From NCBI GenBank assembly GCA_001563335.1, contig LRSL01000033.1, positions 1 to 54,985 of the forward strand: a DNA stretch of 54,985 nt. The letters run 5' to 3'. Below the pieces are notes generated by a model. It saw only the letters and a program-made list of their open reading frames with translations, was not told the origin of the DNA and ran no database searches. This document shows, piece by piece, positions 1 through 7,970 of the stretch; position 1 is the first letter of the stretch; each line of letters starts with the position of its first letter. Origin of the DNA: Candidatus Thorarchaeota archaeon SMTZ1-45 (GTDB lineage Archaea > Asgardarchaeota > Thorarchaeia > Thorarchaeales > Thorarchaeaceae). The translations under genes were made by a program, and so were the position numbers.

Positions 1-2623
1 GCTCGAGCTAGACATAGGTACGGACCCATTGCTTAATGATACCGACTCAGATACCCTTTCAGACTGGGAAGAGTGGATTCTCTATGATACCGACCCCACA
101 GAGGCGGACAAGGATCAAGATGGACTTAATGATGCAGAAGAGATAGAGAATGGTACAGACTGGGAAAACTGGGACACTGATTTCGACACCATCAGTGATG
201 GAGATGAAGTGAACATCTATGAAACATCACCAATCAACGATGACACTGATGCGGACAATATCGCTGATGCAGATGAATTGTTCAATAGTCATACTAATCC
301 TCTATTACTTGATACAGATGGGGACACAATACCTGACGACTTGGATGACCAAGATGCGGATGGACTCAACAATCATGATGAGATTTACCTTTACGAGCCA
401 AACTGTACAATGATTGACTCTGACTTGGACTTGATTAGTGACTACGATGAGGTATTTGTCTGGGAAACATCACCTAACAAGTTTGACAGTGATGATGATG
501 GTCTTGGAGATTGGGATGAACTCTTCTACTGGTCGAGTGACCCCAATGACAGAGATAGTGATAATGATGGTTTAGAAGATTCAGAGGAAGCGCTTACATG
601 GCACACTCTATTGAATAGTACAGACACAGATTCAGATAGTCTTTCTGACTACGATGAGATTAAGGTGTTCGAAACAGACCCCTTGCTCTTTGATACAGAT
701 GGTGACTCCCTTGGAGACGGAGATGAACTTAACATCTACAACACATCACCCTTGCGAAAAGATACAGATAGTGACAAACTTCTCGATGGGCAGGAGATAA
801 ACGGCTTCTATATGACCTTCAATATAAGCGGTGTCATCAGCAGCAGATGGGTCTACACAAACCCAAGAGTGAGCGACACCGATAAAGACACGCTCACAGA
901 CTTTGAAGAAGTAAATAGGACGAACACAGATCCAACGCTCTACAGCACTCAGGGAACCACAGTATCAGATGCAGATTGGGATATTGATGGCGACCTCCTG
1001 ACTAATGCGCAGGAAATCCGACTCACGAGAACAAATCCACGAGTCTATGATACCGATTCTAATGGCAAGTCGGATGGTGCTGATGATGAGGATAGAGACC
1101 TTCTCACGAACTACTGGGAGTGTGTCCTGACCAAGACTGATCCCAGAGATCCAGATAGTAACGATAATGGCATATCCGATTACAACGACGATGAAGATGG
1201 TGATACACTGTCAAATGGGGAAGAGTGCAAGATCTATGGAACTGACCCAAGACACAGAGATAGTGACCGTGACGGACTCTATGACAACGAAGAGGTTGAG
1301 GACTGGGGGACTGACCCACTCAATAAAGACAGTGATTTCGATGGTCTAGAGGATGGTCCTGAGGTCAACACATGGGGGACCATGCCTGACTCTAATGACA
1401 CTGACTTAGATTGGCTCACTGATTATGAGGAAGTTATCCTGACAAACACAGATCCTACAACCAACACGACCTACGGTGTCACATTGGACAGAAACTATGA
1501 CAGTGACTCTGACGGACTCTCCAATTGGGATGAGCTGAGGGTCTACTTCACACTCCCCAACGACCCTGATTTTGACAATGATGATCTCATTGATGGTCTT
1601 GAGATTACTTTGGGCACACTCATCAATGGCACGGACAGCGACTCTGACATGTTGACTGATGGAGAAGAATACATTCTCTATGGTACTGATCCATTGGAGC
1701 CGGACAGTGACTTAGACGGACTCAGCGACTTCGAGGAAGTGTTGGTCTACGATACGGATCCGCTGGTTGAGGACAGCGATGAGGATGGCATCAGTGACTA
1801 TGATGAGGTCTGGGCTGTGAACCCACTGGGCATAGCTACTAACCCGCTAGAAGATGATGGAGACTTCGATGGGTTGAGTGACTATCAGGAACTTTTCGTT
1901 ACACCATACTCAGACCCGACCACCCCAGATAGTGACTCAGATGGACTTGACGATTACGAAGAAGTCACAGCATACTTCACTCATCCAATGAACAATGATA
2001 CGGATTCAGATCTCTTGTCAGATGGAAATGAGGTTTTCGTATATCAGACGAACCCAAGAAACCCAGACAGTGATCAAGATGGCCTAGATGACTATACAGA
2101 GGTCATGGTTCTAGGAACAGACCCTAACAATAGAGATAGTGATGCGGATGGTTTGCTTGACGGACAAGACTTTCTACCTCGTATCCACTGGATATTCCCA
2201 ATTGCGGGTCTCATTGTGCTCGCTTTCGTGGCGGCTTTAGGTATAAAACGGTACAGAGAAACTCATATGGTGGAGGAGTATGTGACCAGAGCAGAGCCTG
2301 CGAGCCTTGGGCTTGAGCCGGGCATGGACATCGTAGTAGAGTACAAGATCCGGGACGGACGGGTCATCTTTGGCGTGGTCGTGAGGAATGGTGCAAAGAA
2401 TGCCATGCATAATGTGCAGGTGATACTTGGTGTGCCAGATTTGACTGATCAAATCAAGACACAGAACCTTGGCACAGTAGAGCCGGACACGGTTTCAATA
2501 GTGCAGATCGAGTTCGAGCTGCAGCCTGGAGCTGAGGGCGAGCTCGTTGGCATGGTAGAGTACGACAGCGTAGAGGGCGAGCACAGGATAGTGAACCTGA
2601 AACCTGTCAAGATTGTCGCATAG
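1..2623 (+). CDS. Calcium-binding-repeat surface protein, 5' truncated by window edge
   Basis: The reading frame is open from the first bases of the window, so the true start and any signal peptide lie upstream. About 700 residues consist of roughly thirty degenerate repeats of 20-30 residues with the core D-x-D-x-D-G-L-x-D followed by an acidic E-(V/I) and a T-(D/N/S)-P turn. This is the pattern of thrombospondin type 3-like calcium loops. A single membrane helix follows (around 2187-2258, IHWIFPIAGLIVLAFVAAL) with a KRYRE stop-transfer sequence, then about 120 residues that read as a beta-sandwich (alternating hydrophobics, a V-x-N turn). The expected topology is repeats outside and the C-terminal domain in the cytoplasm. 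The repeats probably form a rigid calcium-stabilised stalk; the inner domain is not identified. Certain as a coding region; function inferred. Confidence 0.9.
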   Translation, partial: LELDIGTDPLLNDTDSDTLSDWEEWILYDTDPTEADKDQDGLNDAEEIENGTDWENWDTDFDTISDGDEVNIYETSPINDDTDADNIADADELFNSHTNPLLLDTDGDTIPDDLDDQDADGLNNHDEIYLYEPNCTMIDSDLDLISDYDEVFVWETSPNKFDSDDDGLGDWDELFYWSSDPNDRDSDNDGLEDSEEALTWHTLLNSTDTDSDSLSDYDEIKVFETDPLLFDTDGDSLGDGDELNIYNTSPLRKDTDSDKLLDGQEINGFYMTFNISGVISSRWVYTNPRVSDTDKDTLTDFEEVNRTNTDPTLYSTQGTTVSDADWDIDGDLLTNAQEIRLTRTNPRVYDTDSNGKSDGADDEDRDLLTNYWECVLTKTDPRDPDSNDNGISDYNDDEDGDTLSNGEECKIYGTDPRHRDSDRDGLYDNEEVEDWGTDPLNKDSDFDGLEDGPEVNTWGTMPDSNDTDLDWLTDYEEVILTNTDPTTNTTYGVTLDRNYDSDSDGLSNWDELRVYFTLPNDPDFDNDDLIDGLEITLGTLINGTDSDSDMLTDGEEYILYGTDPLEPDSDLDGLSDFEEVLVYDTDPLVEDSDEDGISDYDEVWAVNPLGIATNPLEDDGDFDGLSDYQELFVTPYSDPTTPDSDSDGLDDYEEVTAYFTHPMNNDTDSDLLSDGNEVFVYQTNPRNPDSDQDGLDDYTEVMVLGTDPNNRDSDADGLLDGQDFLPRIHWIFPIAGLIVLAFVAALGIKRYRETHMVEEYVTRAEPASLGLEPGMDIVVEYKIRDGRVIFGVVVRNGAKNAMHNVQVILGVPDLTDQIKTQNLGTVEPDTVSIVQIEFELQPGAEGELVGMVEYDSVEGEHRIVNLKPVKIVA
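29..2170 (+). repeat. Degenerate tandem repeat coding for Asp-rich calcium loops
   Basis: Roughly thirty in-frame repeats of about 60-90 bases code for D-x-D-x-D-G loops. The bases are diverged (gat/gac and agt/tca codons vary freely), so the conservation is at protein level and this is not a CRISPR or satellite array. Confidence 0.75.
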
Positions 2624-2635
2624 TGAATCGATAGT

Positions 2636-3037
2636 TCACCTAGCATCATTTGTCCACGAATGGACATTCTTATTTAAAATATCATAACCTGTCTTGAGGC
2701 TCGCAAGTATCTCAATGATACAGAGAAGAAGAATCACAATGAGCCCACCAATAAGAGGAACGTTACCAGAATATGAAAACACAATGAATAGCAATCCTAG
2801 GCTCATTAGAACACTCCATCCGTATCCCACCTGTTGCCACCGTTCCCTTGGAATCCAGAGAAAGAGGAGTCCTATAAGATCTATGAGTCATATCAAGAAA
2901 GATAATGTTTCAAGTGCACCTATATACCAGTAAGCAGGAAAGAAGAAAAAAAACATGCTGAATAAAACAGCATCTCGAGCGAGATGTGTACTTCGTATGA
3001 CTGTGAGTGATGTATTATCTTGACCTTTGGACAACAT
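2636..3037 (-). pseudogene. Small four-helix membrane protein gene interrupted by in-frame TGA
   Basis: Reading leftward from an ATG at 3037, 49 codons of hydrophobic membrane-like sequence (MLSKGQDNTS... then a Phe-rich helix FSMFFFFFPAYWYIG) run into a TGA at 2888-2890. The same frame then stays open for 83 codons to the stop at 2636, giving further helices (LIDLIGLLFLW, SVLMSLGLLFIVFSY, LIGGLIVILLLCIIEIL). Together they make a four-helix protein of about 132 residues. A TATA-like box and a GAGGGG ribosome site precede the ATG, so the gene looks like a recently intact one. TGA is one base from TGG (Trp), which would suit the helix. Family not recognised. It is either a nonsense mutation or a sequencing error; a downstream GTG at 2830 could start the second half. 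Confidence 0.6.
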
Positions 3038-3073
3038 GTAAAATTCCCCTCATGATTTTACTTTTCTCGAATG

Positions 3074-3083
3074 AATATAAAGA
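3074..3083 (-). promoter_or_regulatory. TATA-like box of the interrupted membrane gene
   Basis: The minus strand reads CTTTATATTC about 37 bases before the ATG at 3037, and a GAGGGG ribosome site lies between them. The spacing fits an archaeal promoter. Confidence 0.45.
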
Positions 3084-3246
3084 GGATTCACATTTTTGGT
3101 AGATGCCAGACAATTCTTATGAAAAGTTGTTCAGACTAGTGAGGCTGAAACCAGTGAGGATTATCACATAGTTATCTCAGCAATTCATTAGACATGGAAC
3201 AAAGAATCGCATTACTTAAGGGTCGGAGCAGTTTGTAGAATAGACC

Positions 3247-3933
3247 ATGTCGCTAGAGATCTTTAGTGTAATCTTTTGGGTCTTCGCAATAGTTTCTACA
3301 TACCTACAGGACAAAGCCTCAACAGGTGAAAAAAAAGTCGTATCCCTGACCACCCTGATTAAAATCATTCCAGCATTAAGTGCGGTCATCTTTGTTATGC
3401 TCTTTCGACCACCGACGCTATTCACCATCCTTCTGGCTGCTGCATTCGCTTTCTGTATGTTTGGAGATGTTGGGATGGAGGTTGACCTCATTCCGGGGAT
3501 AGGTATGTTTCTCATTGCTCACATTCTCTACACGATAAACTTCCTATGGCATATTAGCACAATAGGGTTCGACATACTCCAAGCAGTAATTGCTGTAGTT
3601 TGTATGTTAATCATGGTGTTGTATGTCTTCATGTTAATCAGATATCTTCGTGCCTCAGGTCCGGAAGTTCCACCCTTCATTTTAAAAGCTGGGACTTTGT
3701 ATTTCCTATTAATCTCTGCAACACTCAGTTCTTCCCTCCTACTCTGGTTGACCTCCAATGTTATTTTTGGAGCCCTTTCTGTCTTTGGTGCACTTATCTT
3801 CATAGTTTCAGATTCATTGATCGCGATTAACGAGTTTCGTCAAGAGATAACACACCATGAGTTTTACATCATGCCAACATATTATCTAGCAATCTTCCTC
3901 CTTTCGCTAGGTGTATTTGTATTTGCATTCTGA
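3247..3933 (+). CDS. YhhN/TMEM86-family membrane protein (lysoplasmalogenase-like)
   Basis: 228 residues, almost wholly hydrophobic, with about eight membrane helices, which matches the usual length of the YhhN/TMEM86 family. Two family motifs are visible: FGDVGME near residue 72, followed by a helix with AHILYTINF, and VSDSLIAINEF near residue 187. The two acidic Gly-Asp and Ser-Asp motifs are thought to form the active site of TMEM86 lysoplasmalogenase, which cleaves vinyl-ether lysolipids. In an archaeon with ether lipids the substrate is unknown, and an ether-lipid hydrolysis role would be inference. A weak TATA-like stretch lies about 30 bases upstream and there is no clear ribosome site, so the transcript may be nearly leaderless. 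It stands alone between the broken membrane gene and the TPR gene. Confidence 0.85.
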   Translation: MSLEIFSVIFWVFAIVSTYLQDKASTGEKKVVSLTTLIKIIPALSAVIFVMLFRPPTLFTILLAAAFAFCMFGDVGMEVDLIPGIGMFLIAHILYTINFLWHISTIGFDILQAVIAVVCMLIMVLYVFMLIRYLRASGPEVPPFILKAGTLYFLLISATLSSSLLLWLTSNVIFGALSVFGALIFIVSDSLIAINEFRQEITHHEFYIMPTYYLAIFLLSLGVFVFAF

Positions 3934-4003
3934 AAGAAACAAGGTGAATATCAGTTCCAAAGTTTGATAAGACTAAAGACCCTCACAGGCTGAGGGGACA
4001 GCT

Positions 4004-5266
4004 TTGAACAAAGACGAGCTGCTGGAGACAATTGATGCCAAACTGGACCAGCTTAATCCTGAAGAACTGATCAGTCCAGAGAGCATGCGACCAATTGCCA
4101 TTAAAACACGAGAAAGAAGGCAGCTTGCAGAACTCGAGAGAGAATTACTACAGACACTCGAGGAGATAAAGTCAGACAAGCGAGTTCCAAACATTATAAC
4201 GCGATTAGCCAATGTCTATCTTAAGGAGGCTTCATTTAGCAGGGCAATTGTCCTATACGAGCTGACATTGGGACTTGATAGCAAACAGGTCAATGCATGG
4301 ATAAACATGGGTCAGGCATATTTGAAGATATCAAGCCCAGTAGAAGCTATCAGTTGCTTAGGTAGTGCTTTGGCGATGGATCAGAGAAATGCCTTAGCAA
4401 TGGTCTTTTTAGCTACAGCACAGTTGAAGCTGGGAGAACTTGAAGAAGCAAACAAGAACTTAGACCGCGCCATATTCATTAATTCTAACATGACTCGAGC
4501 ATTGCTCGGAAAAGGTGAGTATTTTCGGGCAAAGGGAGAGCTTGATGTAGCTGTGACGTGGTTGCGGCGTGCTCTATCTATGGACCCCAACTTTCTGCCA
4601 GCGCTAATGGAACTTGGTAGTGTGTATCTTGCCCTCAAGAGATATGAGGAGGCAGTTGAAGTACTAAATAAAGCTCTCAAGTTAGATCCAAACCAACCAT
4701 TTGCGCTTTCTACGATGGGGGACGTCTATTTTGAATTGCATGAGCTAGAGTCAGCCCTATATTATTATGATAAAGCAGTGAGTATCAAGTTTGATGATCC
4801 CGAACTGTGGATTAAGAAAGGTGATATCCACAAGGCGTTGAAGTCATATCAACAAGCATCCAATGCTTATCAAAAGGCAATCAATGCAGATCCTGAACAT
4901 GTGGAGTCTTGGGTTAAAAATGGAGCAGTAATGCTTCTTCTTGATGATGAAGGAACAGCTTTGGAATACCTCAACACCGCGCTTGCTCTTGATCCAACGA
5001 ATGCAGAGATAGCTTACCAGAGAGGGCTCATATACTATTCTCTGGAAAGATACGAAGAAGCATTTGCTGACTTTGATGCTGCATTTTCACTTAACCCTAG
5101 TAATCCAGAGAATCTCTACTATCGTGCAATGATGTTGGAATTGCTCGACAGAAAACCTGAAGCAAGACGAACATGGACTGTTGCGCAGCGGCTATACGAA
5201 GAGATTGGCAATGTCACAAAAGTAGCAGAATGCAAGGTGAGGATTAGACGACTAGTTCAGACTTAG
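4004..5266 (+). CDS. Tetratricopeptide-repeat protein
   Basis: 420 residues. The TTG start at 4004 is chosen because a GAGGGG ribosome site lies five bases before it. A charged, helical first 60 residues precede about ten TPR units from residue 70 to 400, with typical signatures such as AWINMGQAYLK, ALMELGSVYLALKRYEEAV and AEIAYQRGLIYYSLERYEEA, and a proline or aspartate before each new unit. No signal peptide or membrane helix is present, so it should be a cytoplasmic scaffold for protein contacts. No catalytic domain is attached and its partner cannot be told from neighbours. Confident as a TPR protein; biological role unknown. Confidence 0.93.
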   Translation: MNKDELLETIDAKLDQLNPEELISPESMRPIAIKTRERRQLAELERELLQTLEEIKSDKRVPNIITRLANVYLKEASFSRAIVLYELTLGLDSKQVNAWINMGQAYLKISSPVEAISCLGSALAMDQRNALAMVFLATAQLKLGELEEANKNLDRAIFINSNMTRALLGKGEYFRAKGELDVAVTWLRRALSMDPNFLPALMELGSVYLALKRYEEAVEVLNKALKLDPNQPFALSTMGDVYFELHELESALYYYDKAVSIKFDDPELWIKKGDIHKALKSYQQASNAYQKAINADPEHVESWVKNGAVMLLLDDEGTALEYLNTALALDPTNAEIAYQRGLIYYSLERYEEAFADFDAAFSLNPSNPENLYYRAMMLELLDRKPEARRTWTVAQRLYEEIGNVTKVAECKVRIRRLVQT

Positions 5267-5286
5267 GGAAAAATGACTTATGGCAC

Positions 5287-5297
5287 AGGTATAAATC
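5287..5297 (+). promoter_or_regulatory. TATA box of the threonine-synthase-like gene
   Basis: GGTATAAATC lies about 55 bases before the ATG at 5351. A GAGG ribosome site sits five bases before that ATG, so the transcript would carry a leader of about 30 bases. Confidence 0.5.
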
Positions 5298-5350
5298 ACC
5301 ATCAGGGTTATTAATCAAGAGTGAGCAAAATCTGACGGCACTGAGGAAAA

Positions 5351-6352
5351 ATGACGGAAGACTACGAAAGACTAGTCAAGAGAAACGGACGCAAGGTGAA
5401 ATGGAGTGAGTTTGTTGGTTCTACCACATTTATTGAGTCAAAGAACCTTGCAAGACATGTAGGCTGTGAAAGACTATATCTGAAATTTGAGGGAGGGAAT
5501 CCGACCGGCACACAGAAAGACCGTATTGCTCTTGCTATTATGGACGCAGCTAAACAGAAAAATGCCAGTGCAGTCACTACAGCCACCTGCGGTAATTTTG
5601 GAGCCGCACTGGCATGGGCGGCAAGAGTTTTTGATATTCCAGCTCATATCTTTATCCCAGAGGGATATCATGTACCAAAAGATCGAATGAAGCGAATCAA
5701 AGAAACTGGTGCGCAGCTCCACTTCGCACCAGGTCAATATGAGGACCTCGTTGAACTATCAAAAAAGACTGCAAAAGAGGAAGGCTGGTTTGATGCAAAT
5801 CCAGGAGTGGATGGTGTCAAGGAGATTTCTATAGAAGCGTATGCTGATATTTCACAGGAGATATACCGAGATATTCGAAGAGCTCCCAATTTTGTCTTTG
5901 TGCCTGTAGGAAATGGAACAACAATAGCAGGAATTCACATGGGATTTAAGCGATTATATGAGGCGGGTAAGATTCAGTTTCTGCCAAGGATGGTAGCTAC
6001 GAGTACTCGGCGGGGTAATCCAATTGTGAAGTCATTCAAGTTGAATAGTCGAAATATTCAAGACCTTCGTAGAGATGAAATCAAAGAAACCAAATTCAAT
6101 GAACCTCTCACCAATTGGCATGCATATGATGGTCAAGAAGCCTTAGATGCCATCTATGAATCAAAGGGATTTGCTGATTATGCCTCGGAAAGCAAAATGG
6201 TCGAGTTTTCAAAACTACTTCGTCAGGAAGAGGGTCTCTATGTCCTTCCTGCAGCAGCAAGTACACTTGCTGTTATGCATGATCTTGCAGATGACAAAGT
6301 CACAATGAAAGGAACCTTTGTTGCAATACTCACAGGTAGAGATTTTGAATAG
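5351..6352 (+). CDS. Threonine-synthase-like PLP enzyme (fold type II)
   Basis: 333 residues. The motif NPTGTQKDR carries the PLP lysine (K56), which corresponds to the SFKDR motif of threonine synthase. CGNFGAALAW is the substrate and phosphate loop near residue 80, and VPVGNGTT near residue 180 is the glycine-rich loop that holds the PLP phosphate. The family includes threonine synthase, which makes threonine from O-phosphohomoserine, and relatives such as cysteate synthase. The N-terminal zinc-ribbon of longer archaeal ThrC proteins is absent. No hom or thrB gene is adjacent, so the exact substrate is uncertain. Its own promoter and ribosome site are visible. The next gene is convergent. 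Confidence 0.85.
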   Translation: MTEDYERLVKRNGRKVKWSEFVGSTTFIESKNLARHVGCERLYLKFEGGNPTGTQKDRIALAIMDAAKQKNASAVTTATCGNFGAALAWAARVFDIPAHIFIPEGYHVPKDRMKRIKETGAQLHFAPGQYEDLVELSKKTAKEEGWFDANPGVDGVKEISIEAYADISQEIYRDIRRAPNFVFVPVGNGTTIAGIHMGFKRLYEAGKIQFLPRMVATSTRRGNPIVKSFKLNSRNIQDLRRDEIKETKFNEPLTNWHAYDGQEALDAIYESKGFADYASESKMVEFSKLLRQEEGLYVLPAAASTLAVMHDLADDKVTMKGTFVAILTGRDFE

Positions 6353-6360
6353 AACTAGAA

Positions 6361-6876
6361 TTAGAGTGTAAGACTCATAGTGATATTACCATCATCTTCA
6401 ATACGTAGAACCTTAAAACCAAATGTTTCATAGAATCTCTGCAATGGTATCCCTACCTCATTCTCAGCCTCAGTGTCGAGCTCTATCGCATCATATCGAT
6501 TTAATTTAGCCCATTGGATTATGGAGTTTAGAACGATTCTCCCAATACCTTTGCCCCTTGTTCTAATAGCAAAGGTATCCAAATAGAATGTACTTCCTTC
6601 TTTTCTTTTAACAGGGTAACCTAAAATAACACCTTCAGAGCGTTTATTCAGAATTATGAATAGAAGTAGCACATTCTCCTCAGTCATTCTTGTTTGGAGT
6701 TCCTCAGTACTATATCGAAGAGACTCTCTAAATGAGTGTGCCTCAATATCTTTGAACAATCTTTCATATTGATCAGACCATGATTTTGCCATGACAACAC
6801 GCAAATCATCTCCTAAGAGTGGGAGGAGTTGGTCTTTCATATTCTCCCAAACATTTTGAGGGAACGATGAGTTCAT
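6361..6876 (-). CDS. GNAT-family N-acetyltransferase
   Basis: 171 residues. The acetyl-CoA loop region is visible as the strand FYLDTFAIRTRGKGIGRIVL (motif R-x-x-G-I/K-G) around residues 105-124. It is preceded by the strand VILGYPVKR and followed by the helix-strand pair IIQWAKLNRYDAIELDT and the closing FYETFGFKVLR. These are the ordered motifs of a single GNAT domain, which transfers an acetyl group from acetyl-CoA to an amine. The gene lies 23 bases after the ATP-grasp gene on the same strand, so they are probably co-transcribed. Substrate unknown; a small amino-acid or peptide amine would fit the neighbourhood but this is inference. Confidence 0.85.
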   Translation of the reverse strand: MNSSFPQNVWENMKDQLLPLLGDDLRVVMAKSWSDQYERLFKDIEAHSFRESLRYSTEELQTRMTEENVLLLFIILNKRSEGVILGYPVKRKEGSTFYLDTFAIRTRGKGIGRIVLNSIIQWAKLNRYDAIELDTEAENEVGIPLQRFYETFGFKVLRIEDDGNITMSLTL

Positions 6877-6899
6877 AGATTGGTGCCTCGCTCAGAGTA

Positions 6900-7895
6900 C
6901 TATTTTTTCAAATCATATCTATGGGCAGCAGAATCCATGATTCTCTGGATTAATTGGTCATAGGTATAACCAGACTTCATCGCCATAAATGGGTAAAATG
7001 ATATGTCTTGGTTATCTGGATCAAAGTCCATTCCAGGTAGCGGGTTGATTTCTAAGAAGTATAGCTGTTCGTCTTCATCCATTCTATAATCAATTCGTGC
7101 AAAATCTGGAACTTCGAGTAATTCACAAATTTCAATTGAAACCTTCTCGATTTTTCTTTTCAGGTCTTTTCGGATTTTTGCAGGACATATGTAATGGTCC
7201 AGTCCTTCATAGATTGTCTTGGCTTTCTGTCCGTAGACTCCAGCAATTTCTGATGGAAACTTCGAGAAATCTATCTCCAATATAGCAAGAACATCAGGTT
7301 TTGAACCAAGACAATCTAAGACACCCACGCTAAACTCGCGTCCTTGGATGAATTGTTCGGCCAAAATTGGTTGTTTATACTCCTGTAGCATAGCTCCCAG
7401 TTTCTTGATAAGTTGCTTCCTGTCATAGACAACATTATCCTCATTAATACCCACTGAAGATCCTTCTTCATTGGGCTTTAGTATGACAGGATATTTGAAT
7501 ACAAGTTTGCTAACTTGCTTAGTGCTGGATAGAATGTTGAACTGAGGAGTCAAAATATTGTGGAAAGATAAGAACTTCTTAGTCCAACCCTTATTCAAAC
7601 AAACTGCAGTCGAGAGAACATTTGCGCCAACATATGGAATTCCTAGCATCTCCAAGATAGCAGGAATGTGAGATTCTCGGCTCTCACCACGGACACCCTC
7701 AGCTCGATTGAAGACAAGATCTGGCTTGACTTGCTTCAATGTTTCAAGTATGTTCTCATCTGCTTCGATGAAAACATAGTCATGACCTCCTGATTCTATT
7801 CCATGTTTAATCATCTCAATTGTATGAGGCGGGTCATATTCTACTTCGAACTCTGATTCATCTTTTCGTGTGTTTAAGACTAGTGCAACTTTCAT
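6900..7895 (-). CDS. D-alanine-D-alanine-ligase-like ATP-grasp enzyme
   Basis: 331 residues, similar in length to bacterial Ddl. An N-terminal Rossmann-like domain with FNRAEGVRGESRESHIPAIL (the Ddl FN..EG..GE region) leads to the ATP-grasp domain with KPNEEGSSVGI (phosphate-binding loop) and FARIDYRMDEDEQLYFLEIN, ending in the metal-binding E-x-N and PLPGM. These are hallmarks of the D-Ala-D-Ala ligase subfamily, which joins two amino acids through an acyl phosphate. Archaea lack murein, so the product may be a different dipeptide or amino-acid amide. It lies between a GNAT gene and a MurL-like PP-loop gene on the same strand and has its own TATA-like box. Family assignment is firm; the substrate is not. 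Confidence 0.88.
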   Translation of the reverse strand: MKVALVLNTRKDESEFEVEYDPPHTIEMIKHGIESGGHDYVFIEADENILETLKQVKPDLVFNRAEGVRGESRESHIPAILEMLGIPYVGANVLSTAVCLNKGWTKKFLSFHNILTPQFNILSSTKQVSKLVFKYPVILKPNEEGSSVGINEDNVVYDRKQLIKKLGAMLQEYKQPILAEQFIQGREFSVGVLDCLGSKPDVLAILEIDFSKFPSEIAGVYGQKAKTIYEGLDHYICPAKIRKDLKRKIEKVSIEICELLEVPDFARIDYRMDEDEQLYFLEINPLPGMDFDPDNQDISFYPFMAMKSGYTYDQLIQRIMDSAAHRYDLKK

Positions 7896-7928
7896 TGAAT
7901 ATCAGCATAGGAATCATGCACATTTCTG

Positions 7929-7940
7929 TTTAAATTTTTG
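7929..7940 (-). promoter_or_regulatory. TATA-like box of the ATP-grasp gene
   Basis: The minus strand reads CAAAAATTTAAA about 35 bases before the ATG at 7895, fitting a TATA element with a short leader. It suggests the ATP-grasp/GNAT pair can be transcribed apart from the PP-loop gene. Confidence 0.45.
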
Positions 7941-7970
7941 ATACATTCTCAAATTTACCATTTTAATGGC

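Noticed and set aside
29..2170. Possible CRISPR or satellite array in the repeats
   Set aside because: The repeats are degenerate at base level, in frame, and coding; no constant repeat with unique spacers exists.
2888..2890. TGA read as selenocysteine
   Set aside because: The position is inside a membrane helix of a small protein with no redox motif, and I see no clear SECIS structure. A Trp-to-stop change is simpler.
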